This document shows, one piece after another, positions 16,591 through 25,360 of a stretch of 64,000 nt of DNA (position 1 is its first letter; every line of letters begins with the position of its first letter). The translations under genes were made by a program, and so were the position numbers. The stretch covers positions 2,441,501 through 2,505,500 of the forward strand of contig NZ_CP106753.1 in NCBI RefSeq assembly GCF_025642115.1, read 5' to 3'. This stretch comes from Chitiniphilus purpureus (GTDB lineage: Bacteria; Pseudomonadota; Gammaproteobacteria; Burkholderiales; Chitinibacteraceae). Under the pieces are notes generated by a model, which saw only the letters and a program-made list of their open reading frames with translations, was not told where the DNA came from and searched no databases.

Positions 16591-18354
16591 ATGCAGATCG
16601 ACATCACGCAATTCCACCAGGTGTTCTTCGATGAGGTGGCCGAGCACCTGGGCGTCATCGAGCGGGTGCTGCTGTCGCTGGATCCGGCCCAGCCGCAGCG
16701 TGAACACCTGGACGAGATCTTCCGCGCAGTGCATTCGATCAAGGGCGCCAGCGCCACCTTCGGCTTTCCTGATCTTGCCCGGGTCAGCCATGTGCTGGAG
16801 TCGTTGCTCGGGTCGGTGCGCGAAGGCCGGCTGGCGTTACGGCGCGAGCTGGTGGATGCGGTGCTGCAGGCCAACGATCTGTTCAAGGTGCTGCTGGCCG
16901 ATGCACGCCAGTACCGCCCGAGCGATCCGACCGCGATCGAGGCGGTGTGTGTCACGCTGACGCAACTGGCCACCGACAGCCAGAGCCCTGCCGTGCCGCA
17001 GCAGGTGGACGAACCCTACGGCTTCTTCGACGACCCGGCCCCGGCCCCGGCCCCGGCCCCGGAGCCAGCGCCGGTGGTGCAGGGCGGGGAGCCGGTCAGG
17101 CCTGTGCCACCGCCGGCCACACCGGCACAGTCGGCCTTGCCGCCCATCGAGGCATCGTCGATCCGGGTGGGGGTAGAGCGCGTCGACCATATGGTCAATC
17201 TGGTCGGTGAACTGGTGATCACCCAGTCGATGCTGACCGAGGCGGGTGCCGGACTGGATCCGGCGGTACACCACCGCCTGCACCGGGCGCTGGAACAACT
17301 GCAGCGCAATACGCGTGATCTGCAGGAACTGGTGATGACCATCCGCATGCTGCCGGTCAGCTTCGTGTTCAACCGCATCCCGCGGCTGGTGCGTGATCTA
17401 GCGGCCCGGCTGGAAAAGCAGGTCACGCTGGAGATGCTGGGCGAGCATACCGAGCTGGACCGCAGCGTGATCGAGCGCATCGGTGACCCGCTGATCCATA
17501 TCGTGCGCAATAGCATAGACCATGGCATCGAGCCGCCGGCGGTGCGCATGGCGCAAGGCAAGGACCCGAGCGGCACGGTGCGGCTGATCGCCCGGCAGCA
17601 GGGCGGCAGCATCGCCATCGAGGTGACCGACGACGGCGCCGGGCTGCAACGCGACCGCATCCTGGCCAAGGCGCGCGAGCAGGGGTTGCAGGTGGCCGAC
17701 GACCTGAGCGACGACGAGGTATGGCAGCTGATCTTCCTGCCCGGCTTCACCACCGCCGCAGAAGTCACCGATGTCTCCGGCCGCGGTGTCGGCATGGATG
17801 TGGTCCGGCGCAATATCCAGGAGATCGGCGGGCATGTCGAGGTGGTCTCACAGCCTGGCCTGGGCGCCCGTTTCACCATCCGCCTGCCACTGACCCTGGC
17901 CATTCTCGACGGCATGGTGGTGGCGGTGGACGGGAACGCCTATATCGTGCCTTTGAGCGCGATCCTGGAGTCGATACAGCCGGCACCCGGGCAGCTCTTC
18001 ACGGTGGCGGGGGCGCTGCAGGTGGTTGCGGTGCGCGGGGAGTACGTGCCGGTGATCCCGCTGGGGCAGGCCCTGGGCGGGCCGCCCGGCCCGAACGGGT
18101 CGAGCATCCTCGTGCTGGTCGAGGTGGACGGCGAAAGGGCGGCGCTGGGCGTGGACAACCTGGTGGGGGACCAGCAGGTGGTGGTCAAAAGCCTGGAAAC
18201 CAACTATCGCAAGGTGAACGGCCTGTCGGGCGCGACCATCATGGGCGACGGCCGGGTGGCATTGATCGTGGATGTGGTGCAGGTGGTGCGTCAGGCGCGG
18301 CGCGAGGCCCGCAGGAACGGAAAATCATATGGATCAGATCGAGTCGAAGCTTGA
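16591..18354 (+). CDS. cheA: Chemotaxis histidine kinase CheA
   Basis: A 587-residue CheA. The P1 Hpt domain has phospho-accepting His48 in FRAVHSIKGASATFGF. A Pro/Ala linker (APAPAPAPEPAP, about residue 150) separates it from P3 dimerisation (VDHMVNLVGELVITQSML). The P4 kinase domain has HIVRNSIDHGIEPP (N box), DDGAGL (G1) and GRGVGMDVV (G2). P5 is a CheW-like domain. A recognisable P2 CheY/CheB-docking domain is not seen between P1 and P3; the segment there is short. The enzyme autophosphorylates in response to the array of chemoreceptors and passes phosphate to CheY and CheB. Its 3' end overlaps cheW by 26 bases. Confidence 0.95.
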   Translation: MQIDITQFHQVFFDEVAEHLGVIERVLLSLDPAQPQREHLDEIFRAVHSIKGASATFGFPDLARVSHVLESLLGSVREGRLALRRELVDAVLQANDLFKVLLADARQYRPSDPTAIEAVCVTLTQLATDSQSPAVPQQVDEPYGFFDDPAPAPAPAPEPAPVVQGGEPVRPVPPPATPAQSALPPIEASSIRVGVERVDHMVNLVGELVITQSMLTEAGAGLDPAVHHRLHRALEQLQRNTRDLQELVMTIRMLPVSFVFNRIPRLVRDLAARLEKQVTLEMLGEHTELDRSVIERIGDPLIHIVRNSIDHGIEPPAVRMAQGKDPSGTVRLIARQQGGSIAIEVTDDGAGLQRDRILAKAREQGLQVADDLSDDEVWQLIFLPGFTTAAEVTDVSGRGVGMDVVRRNIQEIGGHVEVVSQPGLGARFTIRLPLTLAILDGMVVAVDGNAYIVPLSAILESIQPAPGQLFTVAGALQVVAVRGEYVPVIPLGQALGGPPGPNGSSILVLVEVDGERAALGVDNLVGDQQVVVKSLETNYRKVNGLSGATIMGDGRVALIVDVVQVVRQARREARRNGKSYGSDRVEA

Positions 18355-18808
18355 GCCCGTGGCCGGTGCCGGCGAGTACCTCACGTTTACGCTGGGGGCC
18401 GAGGAGTACGGCATCGACATCCTCAAGGTGCAGGAAATCCGCAGCTACGAGGGTGCCACCGCCATCGCCAATGCCCCGCCCTTCATGAAGGGCGTGATCA
18501 ACCTGCGCGGCGTGATCGTGCCGCTGCTGGATCTGCGGCTCAGGTTCGGCATCGGCGAGCCCACGTACGACCCCTTCACCATCGTGGTGGTGCTCAACCT
18601 GGGGGTGAGGGTGGTCGGCATCGTGGTCGACGGTGTGTCGGACGTGGTCACGCTCGGCCCGCAGCAGATCCAGCCGCTGCCCGAACTGAGCACTGCCATC
18701 GATGTCGCCTACGTGCGCGGTCTGGCAAGCCTGGACGAGCACATGCTGATCCTGATCGATATCGAACAACTGATGCTGAGCCCGGAAATGGGCTTGGTCG
18801 ACGCCTGA
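18329..18808 (+). CDS. cheW: Chemotaxis coupling protein CheW
   Basis: A 159-residue CheW that couples chemoreceptors to CheA. It shows the standard pattern: YLTFTLGAEEYGIDILKVQEI, then MKGVINLRGVIVPLLDLR, VVGIVVDGVSDVV and a C-terminal LILIDIEQLM. The ATG at 18329 is inside the last codons of cheA in another frame, so the two are translationally coupled. Extending further upstream would run deeper into cheA without gaining homology. Confidence 0.95.
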   Translation: MDQIESKLEPVAGAGEYLTFTLGAEEYGIDILKVQEIRSYEGATAIANAPPFMKGVINLRGVIVPLLDLRLRFGIGEPTYDPFTIVVVLNLGVRVVGIVVDGVSDVVTLGPQQIQPLPELSTAIDVAYVRGLASLDEHMLILIDIEQLMLSPEMGLVDA

Positions 18809-18831
18809 GCCGCCCCGTCGGAGAACCCGCC

Positions 18832-20541
18832 ATGTTCCAGACCCTTACCATTGCCAAGAAACTGACGCTGGGCTTTGCCTGCGTGATCTCGCTGCTGCTG
18901 CTGCTGGCCGGGTTCTCGTACCTGAATGTGACCCGGCTTACCAACACCGTGAACTGGAACATCCACACCTACGAGGTGATCACCGAAGCCAATGCGCTGC
19001 TGGAGCAGATGCTCAACCTGCAGACCGGCTCGCGCGGCTTCCTGCTCACGGGCGACGAGGATTTCCTCCAGCCGTTCCAGCTGGGCAAGGTCGCGTTCGT
19101 CGAGCACTACGGGCGGTTGCGCAAGCTGATCAGCGATCATCCGGAGCAACAGAAGCGGCTCGATGCGCTCGATGCGCTGCATCGGGAATTCGTGGGCTAT
19201 GCCGAGCAGCTCCAAGCCCAGCGCAAGCGGGCCGGCAACGATCCGCGCAAGCAGGCCGTGGTGCTGACCGTGGTGCGCGAGGGACGCGGCAAGCAGCTGA
19301 TGGATGAGTTCAGGGTGCGCATCCAGCAGTTCACCGACACCGAGAGCCTGCTGCTGCAGCAACGGCAGCACGCGATGAAGGATGTCGAGCGGAGCACCCG
19401 GCTGCTGCTCGTGGCGGGCAGCCTGGCGGCGATCCTGCTGGCGGCACTGTTGGCCTACGCGATCATCCGCGGCCTGATGCGGCAACTGGGCGGGGAACCG
19501 GCGTATGCCTCGGAGGTGGTACGGCGCATCGCCGAAGGCGACTTCACCCATACCATCGTCGTGCGCCCGGGTGACGATGGCAGTCTCCTGTACAACATGG
19601 CGATGATGCAGGCCGGGCTGTCACGCCTGATCGCCCAGATCAAGTACGCCGCCGAGACCATCAGTGTGGGGGCGCAGCAGATCGCGATGGGCAACAACGA
19701 CCTGTCGCGCCGCACCGAGCAGCAGGCGGCCGCGCTGGAGGAGACCGCGTCCAGCATGGAAGAGCTGACCATGACGGTGAAGCAGAACGCCGAAAGCGCG
19801 CGCCAGGGCAAGAACATGGCCGAGGGCGTGTACGACCTGGCCGGGAAGGGCGGGGAGGCGATGCGGCAGGTGGTCAGCACCATGAATTCGATCACCGAGA
19901 GTTCGCGCCGCATCGTCGACATCATCGGCGTGATCGATGCCATCGCCTTCCAGACCAACATCCTGGCGCTCAATGCCGCTGTGGAGGCGGCGCGGGCCGG
20001 CGAACAGGGCCGCGGTTTCGCCGTGGTGGCGGGCGAGGTGCGCAGCCTGGCGCAGCGTTCGGCAGCCGCGGCCAAGGAGATCAAGGGATTGATCGGCGCC
20101 TCGGTGGACAAGGTGGAAGGCGGCAACCGGCAGGTGGAAGCGGCTGGCCAGACCATCGAGGAGGTGGTCCGTGCGGTGCGCCGCATGGCCGAGCTGATCA
20201 ACGACGTGGCCGATGCCTCTTATGAGCAGAGCAACGGCATCCAGCAGGTGAACACCACCGTGGTGCAGATGGACGAGGTGACCCAGCAGAACGCCGCGCT
20301 GGTCGAAGAGGCCGTCTCGGCCAGCGAATCGCTGGCACAGCAGTCGCGCGGGCTGGCTGAATCGGCCAGCCGTTTCCGGCTGAGCGATGAGTTCACCACG
20401 CAGCAAGGGGCGGTGCTGCCGCGTGTCACGCTGCCGCCGCGGCGGCCCGCGCCGCGCAGGCAGACCACGGCGGCGACACCGTCGATCCCGGCCGATGCCC
20501 GTGGTGCACACGCGGCCGACGAGGACTGGACCGAGTTCTGA
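18832..20541 (+). CDS. Methyl-accepting chemotaxis protein with CHASE3-like sensor
   Basis: A 569-residue chemoreceptor. One membrane span at about 12-31 and another at about 188-207 flank a periplasmic helical domain with the CHASE3 hallmark TGSRGFLLTGDEDFL. A HAMP-like linker follows, then the long signalling coiled coil with hairpin tip DAIAFQTNILALNAAVEAA and GRGFAVVAGEVRSLAQRS. It ends in EDWTEF, a likely pentapeptide tether for CheR/CheB as in NWETF-ending receptors. The ligand is unknown. It sits between cheW and cheR, so it is probably a main receptor for this pathway. Confidence 0.93.
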   Translation: MFQTLTIAKKLTLGFACVISLLLLLAGFSYLNVTRLTNTVNWNIHTYEVITEANALLEQMLNLQTGSRGFLLTGDEDFLQPFQLGKVAFVEHYGRLRKLISDHPEQQKRLDALDALHREFVGYAEQLQAQRKRAGNDPRKQAVVLTVVREGRGKQLMDEFRVRIQQFTDTESLLLQQRQHAMKDVERSTRLLLVAGSLAAILLAALLAYAIIRGLMRQLGGEPAYASEVVRRIAEGDFTHTIVVRPGDDGSLLYNMAMMQAGLSRLIAQIKYAAETISVGAQQIAMGNNDLSRRTEQQAAALEETASSMEELTMTVKQNAESARQGKNMAEGVYDLAGKGGEAMRQVVSTMNSITESSRRIVDIIGVIDAIAFQTNILALNAAVEAARAGEQGRGFAVVAGEVRSLAQRSAAAAKEIKGLIGASVDKVEGGNRQVEAAGQTIEEVVRAVRRMAELINDVADASYEQSNGIQQVNTTVVQMDEVTQQNAALVEEAVSASESLAQQSRGLAESASRFRLSDEFTTQQGAVLPRVTLPPRRPAPRRQTTAATPSIPADARGAHAADEDWTEF

Positions 20542-20801
20542 AGACCCACCCCAGAATGCTTGTGCGCCACGCGCGGAGGGGACAGCGCGGGCACCAGATG
20601 CATGGGGCAACCGGCAACGAGAGCAACGGCAAGGAGGGCGATACGGTGAGTGGCCTTTTTCCGTCCCGGGCGCTGGGATCCACCGGGTCGCCGACGGCGA
20701 CGTTGTGCGGCGCCCGTGTGGCAGCCGGTGGCGCATGCCGTGTGCCGCGGCTGTTGGCCGGGCCAGGCCCGGGTGCGCACAGCGCATAGGCAGCTTCCGC
20801 G
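20542..20801. other. Gap inside the che operon
   Basis: 260 bases between the mcp and cheR with no convincing gene. The codons in all frames lack the GC-third pattern of neighbours. A GGAGG at 20576-20580 is present but no ATG frame after it has coding character. It might hold an internal promoter; I cannot identify one. Confidence 0.4.
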
Positions 20802-21632
20802 ATGATTGCCGTGCCTGCGCCGTTTCGCGAATTCACCTTTTCCGACGCCGATTTCCAGCAGGTGCGGCAGTTGATCCATGCGCATGCCGGCATCTTCCTG
20901 GGCGAGCACAAACGCGCGATGGTCTATGCCCGGCTGGGGCGGCGGCTGCGCGCGCTGCATCTGCGCTCATTTGCGGATTACCTGACCCGGCTGACGCTGG
21001 ATGGGGCCGAATGGGAGCATTTCACCAATGCGTTGACCACCAACCTGACCCGCTTCTTCCGTGAGCCGCACCACTTTGTGCTGCTGCAGCGGTATCTGGC
21101 GCAGCTGCAGGGGCGCGAGGCGCGGATCTGGAGCGCCGGCTGTGCCAGCGGCGAGGAAGCCTACTCCATTGCCATCACCGCGGCGCAAAGCGGCCGTCCG
21201 GCCCGGGTCCTGGCCACCGATCTGGATACCGCCGTGCTGGCCCGGGCGCGCCAAGGCATCTATCCGATCGAACGCGTCGAGGAACTGGCGCTGTCGATCC
21301 GGCGGCGCTACTTCCACCGCGGACGCGGGCCGCACCAGGGCATGGCCGCCGTCAAGCCCGAGCTGGCGGCGCGGGTGGCGTTCCGTCAGCTCAATCTGCG
21401 CCTGTCGCCCTGGCCGATGTCGCGGCCTTTCGACGTGGTGTTCTGCCGCAATGTGCTGATCTACTTCGACCGGCCGACCCAGCAGGACATCCTGCGCCGC
21501 ATCACCACGCTGCTCGCACCCGGGGGGCTGCTGTTCCTGGGCCATTCGGAGACCGTCAATGGCGCCGGATTGCCGCTGGAGCTGGTCGACACCACCACCT
21601 ACCGGCTGTGTACGGGGTCCGACGCATCATGA
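20802..21632 (+). CDS. cheR: Chemotaxis protein methyltransferase CheR
   Basis: Transfers methyl groups from S-adenosylmethionine to receptor glutamates. The 276-residue protein has an N-terminal all-helical domain, then NLTRFFREPHHF, the SAM-binding WSAGCASGEEAYSIAI and DVVFCRNVLIYF, all CheR signatures. The ATG at 20802 is preceded by a weak ribosome site; the first residues FREFTFSDADFQQVRQLI match CheR N-termini. Its TGA overlaps the cheD ATG. It acts against CheB to set receptor methylation. Confidence 0.94.
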   Translation: MIAVPAPFREFTFSDADFQQVRQLIHAHAGIFLGEHKRAMVYARLGRRLRALHLRSFADYLTRLTLDGAEWEHFTNALTTNLTRFFREPHHFVLLQRYLAQLQGREARIWSAGCASGEEAYSIAITAAQSGRPARVLATDLDTAVLARARQGIYPIERVEELALSIRRRYFHRGRGPHQGMAAVKPELAARVAFRQLNLRLSPWPMSRPFDVVFCRNVLIYFDRPTQQDILRRITTLLAPGGLLFLGHSETVNGAGLPLELVDTTTYRLCTGSDAS

Positions 21633-22219
21633 TGTCCGGCAGCAGCGCCCCCAACAGCTACTACGACCACCGCTTCCACCTGGAAGCGATCAAGCTGTTG
21701 CCGGCGCAGTACTTTGCCACCAACCGCAACGTGGTGCTGGTGACCGTGCTGGGCTCGTGCGTCTCGGTCTGCCTGCGCGACCCGGTGGCCGGCGTGGGGG
21801 GCATGAACCATTTCATGTTGCCGCAGGGCGAGCAGGGTGGGCTGCTCAGCATGTCGGCGCGCTACGGCGTGCATGCGATGGAACTGCTGATCAACCAGAT
21901 GATGAAGCTCGGCGCGCGGCGCGATCGGCTGCAGGCCAAGGTATTCGGTGCCGGCAACGTGCTGCCGGCGATGAGCCGGGTGGGCGTGGGACGCTGCAAT
22001 GCCCAGTTCGTGCTCGACTATCTGGAGACTGAACGCATCGCGCTGCTGGCGCACGATCTGCTCGACGTGCATGCCCGCAAGCTCTACTTCTTTCCGCTCA
22101 GCGGACGGGTACTGGTGCGCAAGCTGAAGAAGCTCAACAACCGGACGCTGCTGGAGCGCGAAGCGGCGTACTCCCACCGCCTGCATCAAACGGATACCGG
22201 CGATGTCGACCTCTTCTGA
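21629..22219 (+). CDS. cheD: Chemoreceptor glutamine deamidase CheD
   Basis: Converts specific receptor glutamines to glutamates so they can be methylated. The 196-residue protein contains VLGSCVSVCLRDPVAGVGG (catalytic Cys) and MNHFMLP (catalytic His), then the FGAGNVLP segment. The ATG at 21629 overlaps the cheR stop, giving translational coupling. The 3' end overlaps cheB by 17 bases. The order cheR-cheD-cheB is common in betaproteobacteria. Confidence 0.95.
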   Translation: MMSGSSAPNSYYDHRFHLEAIKLLPAQYFATNRNVVLVTVLGSCVSVCLRDPVAGVGGMNHFMLPQGEQGGLLSMSARYGVHAMELLINQMMKLGARRDRLQAKVFGAGNVLPAMSRVGVGRCNAQFVLDYLETERIALLAHDLLDVHARKLYFFPLSGRVLVRKLKKLNNRTLLEREAAYSHRLHQTDTGDVDLF

Positions 22220-23258
22220 GCGCGCCGGCAAATGCATCCGTGTGCTGATCGTTGACGATTCGGCGGCGTACCGCGGCCTGTTGGGCAAGCTGCTGGCGCG
22301 CCATCCGCAGTTCATCCTGGTCGGCGAGGCCGCGAGTGCCGCCGAGGCACGCGCCGCGATCAAGGCACTGCATCCGGATGTGCTCACCCTGGATGTCGAG
22401 ATGCCGGGCATGAGCGGGCTCGTCTTTCTCGAACACCTGATGCGCCTGCACCCCTTGCCGGTGGTGATGGTGTCCGCGGCAGCCCGGCAGAATGCCGACG
22501 TGATCCTGAGTGCGATGGCGCTGGGTGCGGTGGATTTCGTGCTCAAGCCCGACGGCGCCGATGCCGCGGTATTGGCCGAGTTCGAGCGCAGGCTGGTCGC
22601 CACGCTGCGCGTGGCCGCCTTCGCGCAGCCCAGGCGGGCCGCCGTGTCGCCGTTGCCCGCGGCGCTTGCCTGCCCTGCGCGGCCGGATCGGCTGATCGCG
22701 GTGGGCGCCTCGACCGGCGGTACCGAAGCCATCCGCGCGCTGCTCTGCGGCCTGGGTGCCCACAGTCCGCCGGTGCTGGTGGTGCAGCATCTGCCGGACA
22801 GCTTCGTGCCGGCCTTCATCGACCGGCTGGACCGCGCCTGCGCGTTGCGGGTACGGGCGGCGGTGGAAGACGAGGTGCTGCGCCCGGGCCACGTCTATCT
22901 GTCGCCGGGCGACGTGCATCTCGCGGTGGCGCGGCAGGACGGCCAACTGGTGGTGCGCCTGCTCGATTGCGATCGGGTCAATTTCCACCGGCCGGCGGTG
23001 GACGTGCTGTTCCAGTCGGTGGCATGCACCGCCGCGCCCTGCGCGATCGGCGTGTTGCTGACCGGCATGGGCAAGGACGGCGCCGCCGGGCTGGCGGCCA
23101 TCCGCACCGGCGGCGGCTATGCCATTGCGCAGAGCGAGCGCAGCTGCGTGGTGTTCGGCATGCCGCGCGAGGCCATCCTGCTCGATGCGGTCGATGCCAT
23201 CCTCGATCTGCAGGACATCCCGGCTGCGCTGGCGCAGCTGATCGCCGCGCCAGGATGA
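22203..23258 (+). CDS. cheB: Protein-glutamate methylesterase CheB
   Basis: A 351-residue two-domain enzyme that removes receptor methyl groups. The receiver has VLIVDDSAAYRGLL and phospho-acceptor Asp64 in LTLDVEMPGM. The esterase domain has the catalytic triad: Ser170 in VGASTGGTEAI, His196 in VVQHLPDSF, and Asp in GMGKDGAAGL near 292. Phosphorylation by CheA activates it, giving adaptation. It is the last gene of the operon and begins within cheD. Confidence 0.96.
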   Translation: MSTSSERAGKCIRVLIVDDSAAYRGLLGKLLARHPQFILVGEAASAAEARAAIKALHPDVLTLDVEMPGMSGLVFLEHLMRLHPLPVVMVSAAARQNADVILSAMALGAVDFVLKPDGADAAVLAEFERRLVATLRVAAFAQPRRAAVSPLPAALACPARPDRLIAVGASTGGTEAIRALLCGLGAHSPPVLVVQHLPDSFVPAFIDRLDRACALRVRAAVEDEVLRPGHVYLSPGDVHLAVARQDGQLVVRLLDCDRVNFHRPAVDVLFQSVACTAAPCAIGVLLTGMGKDGAAGLAAIRTGGGYAIAQSERSCVVFGMPREAILLDAVDAILDLQDIPAALAQLIAAPG

Positions 23259-23357
23259 TCCGGCGCTGCGCCTGAGCGGTGCAGACGGCCCTCCATGCCG
23301 GATGGCCGGGACATCACGTGCCGTGACGGGCGCGACGCGACGCGGCCTGCGCGGGCA

Positions 23358-25148
23358 TCAGTCCGGCACACCCTGCCGCCGCTGCCGCTCGACTTCGTTG
23401 CTGTCGGCCTCGAACAGGCTCTCCAGCTCGCGCATCGCTTCACGGGTGCTCTGGATCAGCTGCGTCTCGTCGTGGTGGGTCGCGTGCTGGCGCAGCAGCA
23501 ACTGCTCGTCGTAGCGGCGGAAGGCATCGACGGTGGCGGCGGCTTGCGGCTGGGGCAGGCCCAGCACCTGCAACGCATCGCGCGCCATCTTCAGGCTGGA
23601 GTGATACGTTTCGCGCTCGATCAGCTGCACACCAAGGTCCATCAGCCGGTAGGCGTGGGCCCGGTTGCGTGCCCGTGCCAGCACCGTGAGTCTGGGAAAG
23701 TGCCGGCGTACCGTCTCGGCAGTGCGGATCGAAGCTTCCACATCGTCGATCGCCAGCACCAGCAATTCGGCGCGCTCGGCATGGGCGGCACGCAGCAGCT
23801 CCAGCCGCGACGCATCCCCATAGAACACCTGATTGCCGAAGCGCCGCACGAAGTCCACTTGGTCGGGGCTCGCCTCCAGCGCGGTGAACGGAATCTTGCG
23901 CAGCCGCAGTGCCCGCCCCACGATCTGCCCGACCCGGCCGAAGCCGGCAATGATCACCCGGCTGTCGTCGGCGGGCTCGATGGTGTCGAACTCCCGTTTG
24001 CGCACTGGGGCAAGCCGCGGTGCGACCACCCGTTCGTGCAGCAACGCCAGCAGCGGCGTGGCCGCCATCGACAGCGTGACCACCAGCACCAGCGTCTCGG
24101 CCAGCGGCCGTGCCATCACGCCGCTGCCGGCCGCCAGCGTGAACAGCACGAAGGCGAATTCGCCGCCCTGCGCCAGTGCCACGCCCAGATGGCGGGCAGC
24201 GGCGCCGCTCGAGCCGGTCAGCCGTCCCAGCACGTAGAGCACGGCGAACTTGCAGAGCACCAGCCCGAGCACCAGCATGGCCAGCGTGCCCGGAATGCGT
24301 GTGAGCAGCCCTAGGTTGGCCGACATGCCCACGGCGATGAAGAACAACCCCAGCAGCAGGCCCTTGAACGGCTCGATGGTGGCCTCCAGCTCATGCCGGT
24401 ATTCCGAATCGGCCAGCAGCACGCCGGCCAGGAAGGCACCCAGTGACATCGACAGCCCCACCTGCTGCATCAGCAGCGCGGTGCCCAACACCACGAGCAG
24501 CGCCGCCGCGGCAAACACTTCCGGCGCGCGGGAACGTGCCACGAGGCGCAGTGCCGGGCGCAGCAGCCAGTGCCCGCCAAGGACGACCCCCGCCACCACG
24601 GCCACTGCCTTCAGCACGCCCGCCCCGTCCGGCAGCGCGCCGCCGGACAGCAACGGCAGCAGCGCCAGCAGCGGAATCACCGCCAGATCCTGGAACAGCA
24701 GGATGGCAAATGCATCGCGGCCATGGCGGGTGGTCAGCTGTTTCTTTTCGGCCAGCATCTGCAACACCAGCGCGGTGGACGAGAGCGCGAGGCCCAGTCC
24801 GGCCACCAGGGCGGCGGCCGGCGGCACCTGCAACAGCAGCGCTGCGCCGCCGATCAACACGGCGCTGAGGATCACCTGCGCGCCGCCCAGCCCGAATACC
24901 GAGCGCCGCAGCACCCACAGCCGTGACGGCTGCAGTTCCAGCCCGATCACGAACAGCAGCAGCACCACGCCCAGCTCGGAAAAATGCAGGATGCGCTCCA
25001 CCTGGGTCACCAGCCCCAGCCCCCAGGGTCCGATCAACACGCCGGCGCACAGATAGCCCAGGATGGCGCCGAGCCCGGCGCGGCGGAACAGCGGCACCAT
25101 CACCACGGCGGCGCACAGGAACAGGGTGATCTGGCTGGTCAGGGTCAT
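23358..25148 (-). CDS. CPA2-family cation:proton antiporter with RCK domain (KefB/KefC-like)
   Basis: A 596-residue protein with about 12 hydrophobic segments in residues 1-380 (Na+/H+ exchanger fold), including LGYLCAGVLIGPWGLGL, VGLALSSTALVLQML and FQDLAVIPLLALLPLL. A TrkA-N/RCK domain follows with Rossmann motif VIIAGFGRVGQIVG near 398 and YGDASRLELL. This is the layout of KefB/KefC glutathione-gated K+ efflux systems, which protect against electrophiles. I do not see a KefF/KefG partner gene nearby, so gating by glutathione is uncertain. The start at 25148 begins MTLTSQITLFL, removing a poor upstream extension. It diverges from nagA. Confidence 0.9.
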   Translation of the reverse strand: MTLTSQITLFLCAAVVMVPLFRRAGLGAILGYLCAGVLIGPWGLGLVTQVERILHFSELGVVLLLFVIGLELQPSRLWVLRRSVFGLGGAQVILSAVLIGGAALLLQVPPAAALVAGLGLALSSTALVLQMLAEKKQLTTRHGRDAFAILLFQDLAVIPLLALLPLLSGGALPDGAGVLKAVAVVAGVVLGGHWLLRPALRLVARSRAPEVFAAAALLVVLGTALLMQQVGLSMSLGAFLAGVLLADSEYRHELEATIEPFKGLLLGLFFIAVGMSANLGLLTRIPGTLAMLVLGLVLCKFAVLYVLGRLTGSSGAAARHLGVALAQGGEFAFVLFTLAAGSGVMARPLAETLVLVVTLSMAATPLLALLHERVVAPRLAPVRKREFDTIEPADDSRVIIAGFGRVGQIVGRALRLRKIPFTALEASPDQVDFVRRFGNQVFYGDASRLELLRAAHAERAELLVLAIDDVEASIRTAETVRRHFPRLTVLARARNRAHAYRLMDLGVQLIERETYHSSLKMARDALQVLGLPQPQAAATVDAFRRYDEQLLLRQHATHHDETQLIQSTREAMRELESLFEADSNEVERQRRQGVPD

Positions 25149-25360
25149 GCGGGGTCTCAGGCTCACGGTCTGCCGTGATTGTAAGCAAGTGCGGCACAGA
25201 TGGGTTGGTGGCGATCCACGACACACGCCGTCCGGATGCAATTCAGCGTGATGCAAGGGGGAGGATGGCTTTTTTGGCTGATGCTGCGATCAGGGCCCGC
25301 CTCCCTGGCCTGGGCGCTGGTGACAGCGGATCATGGGGCTGGTGAACAGGGGAGAACACG

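Noticed and set aside
20520..20700. A lipoprotein-like minus-strand segment (RIALLAVALVAGC) in the mcp-cheR gap
   Set aside because: It has no ATG with a ribosome site and runs antisense into the mcp. The hydrophobic-Cys pattern is probably chance.
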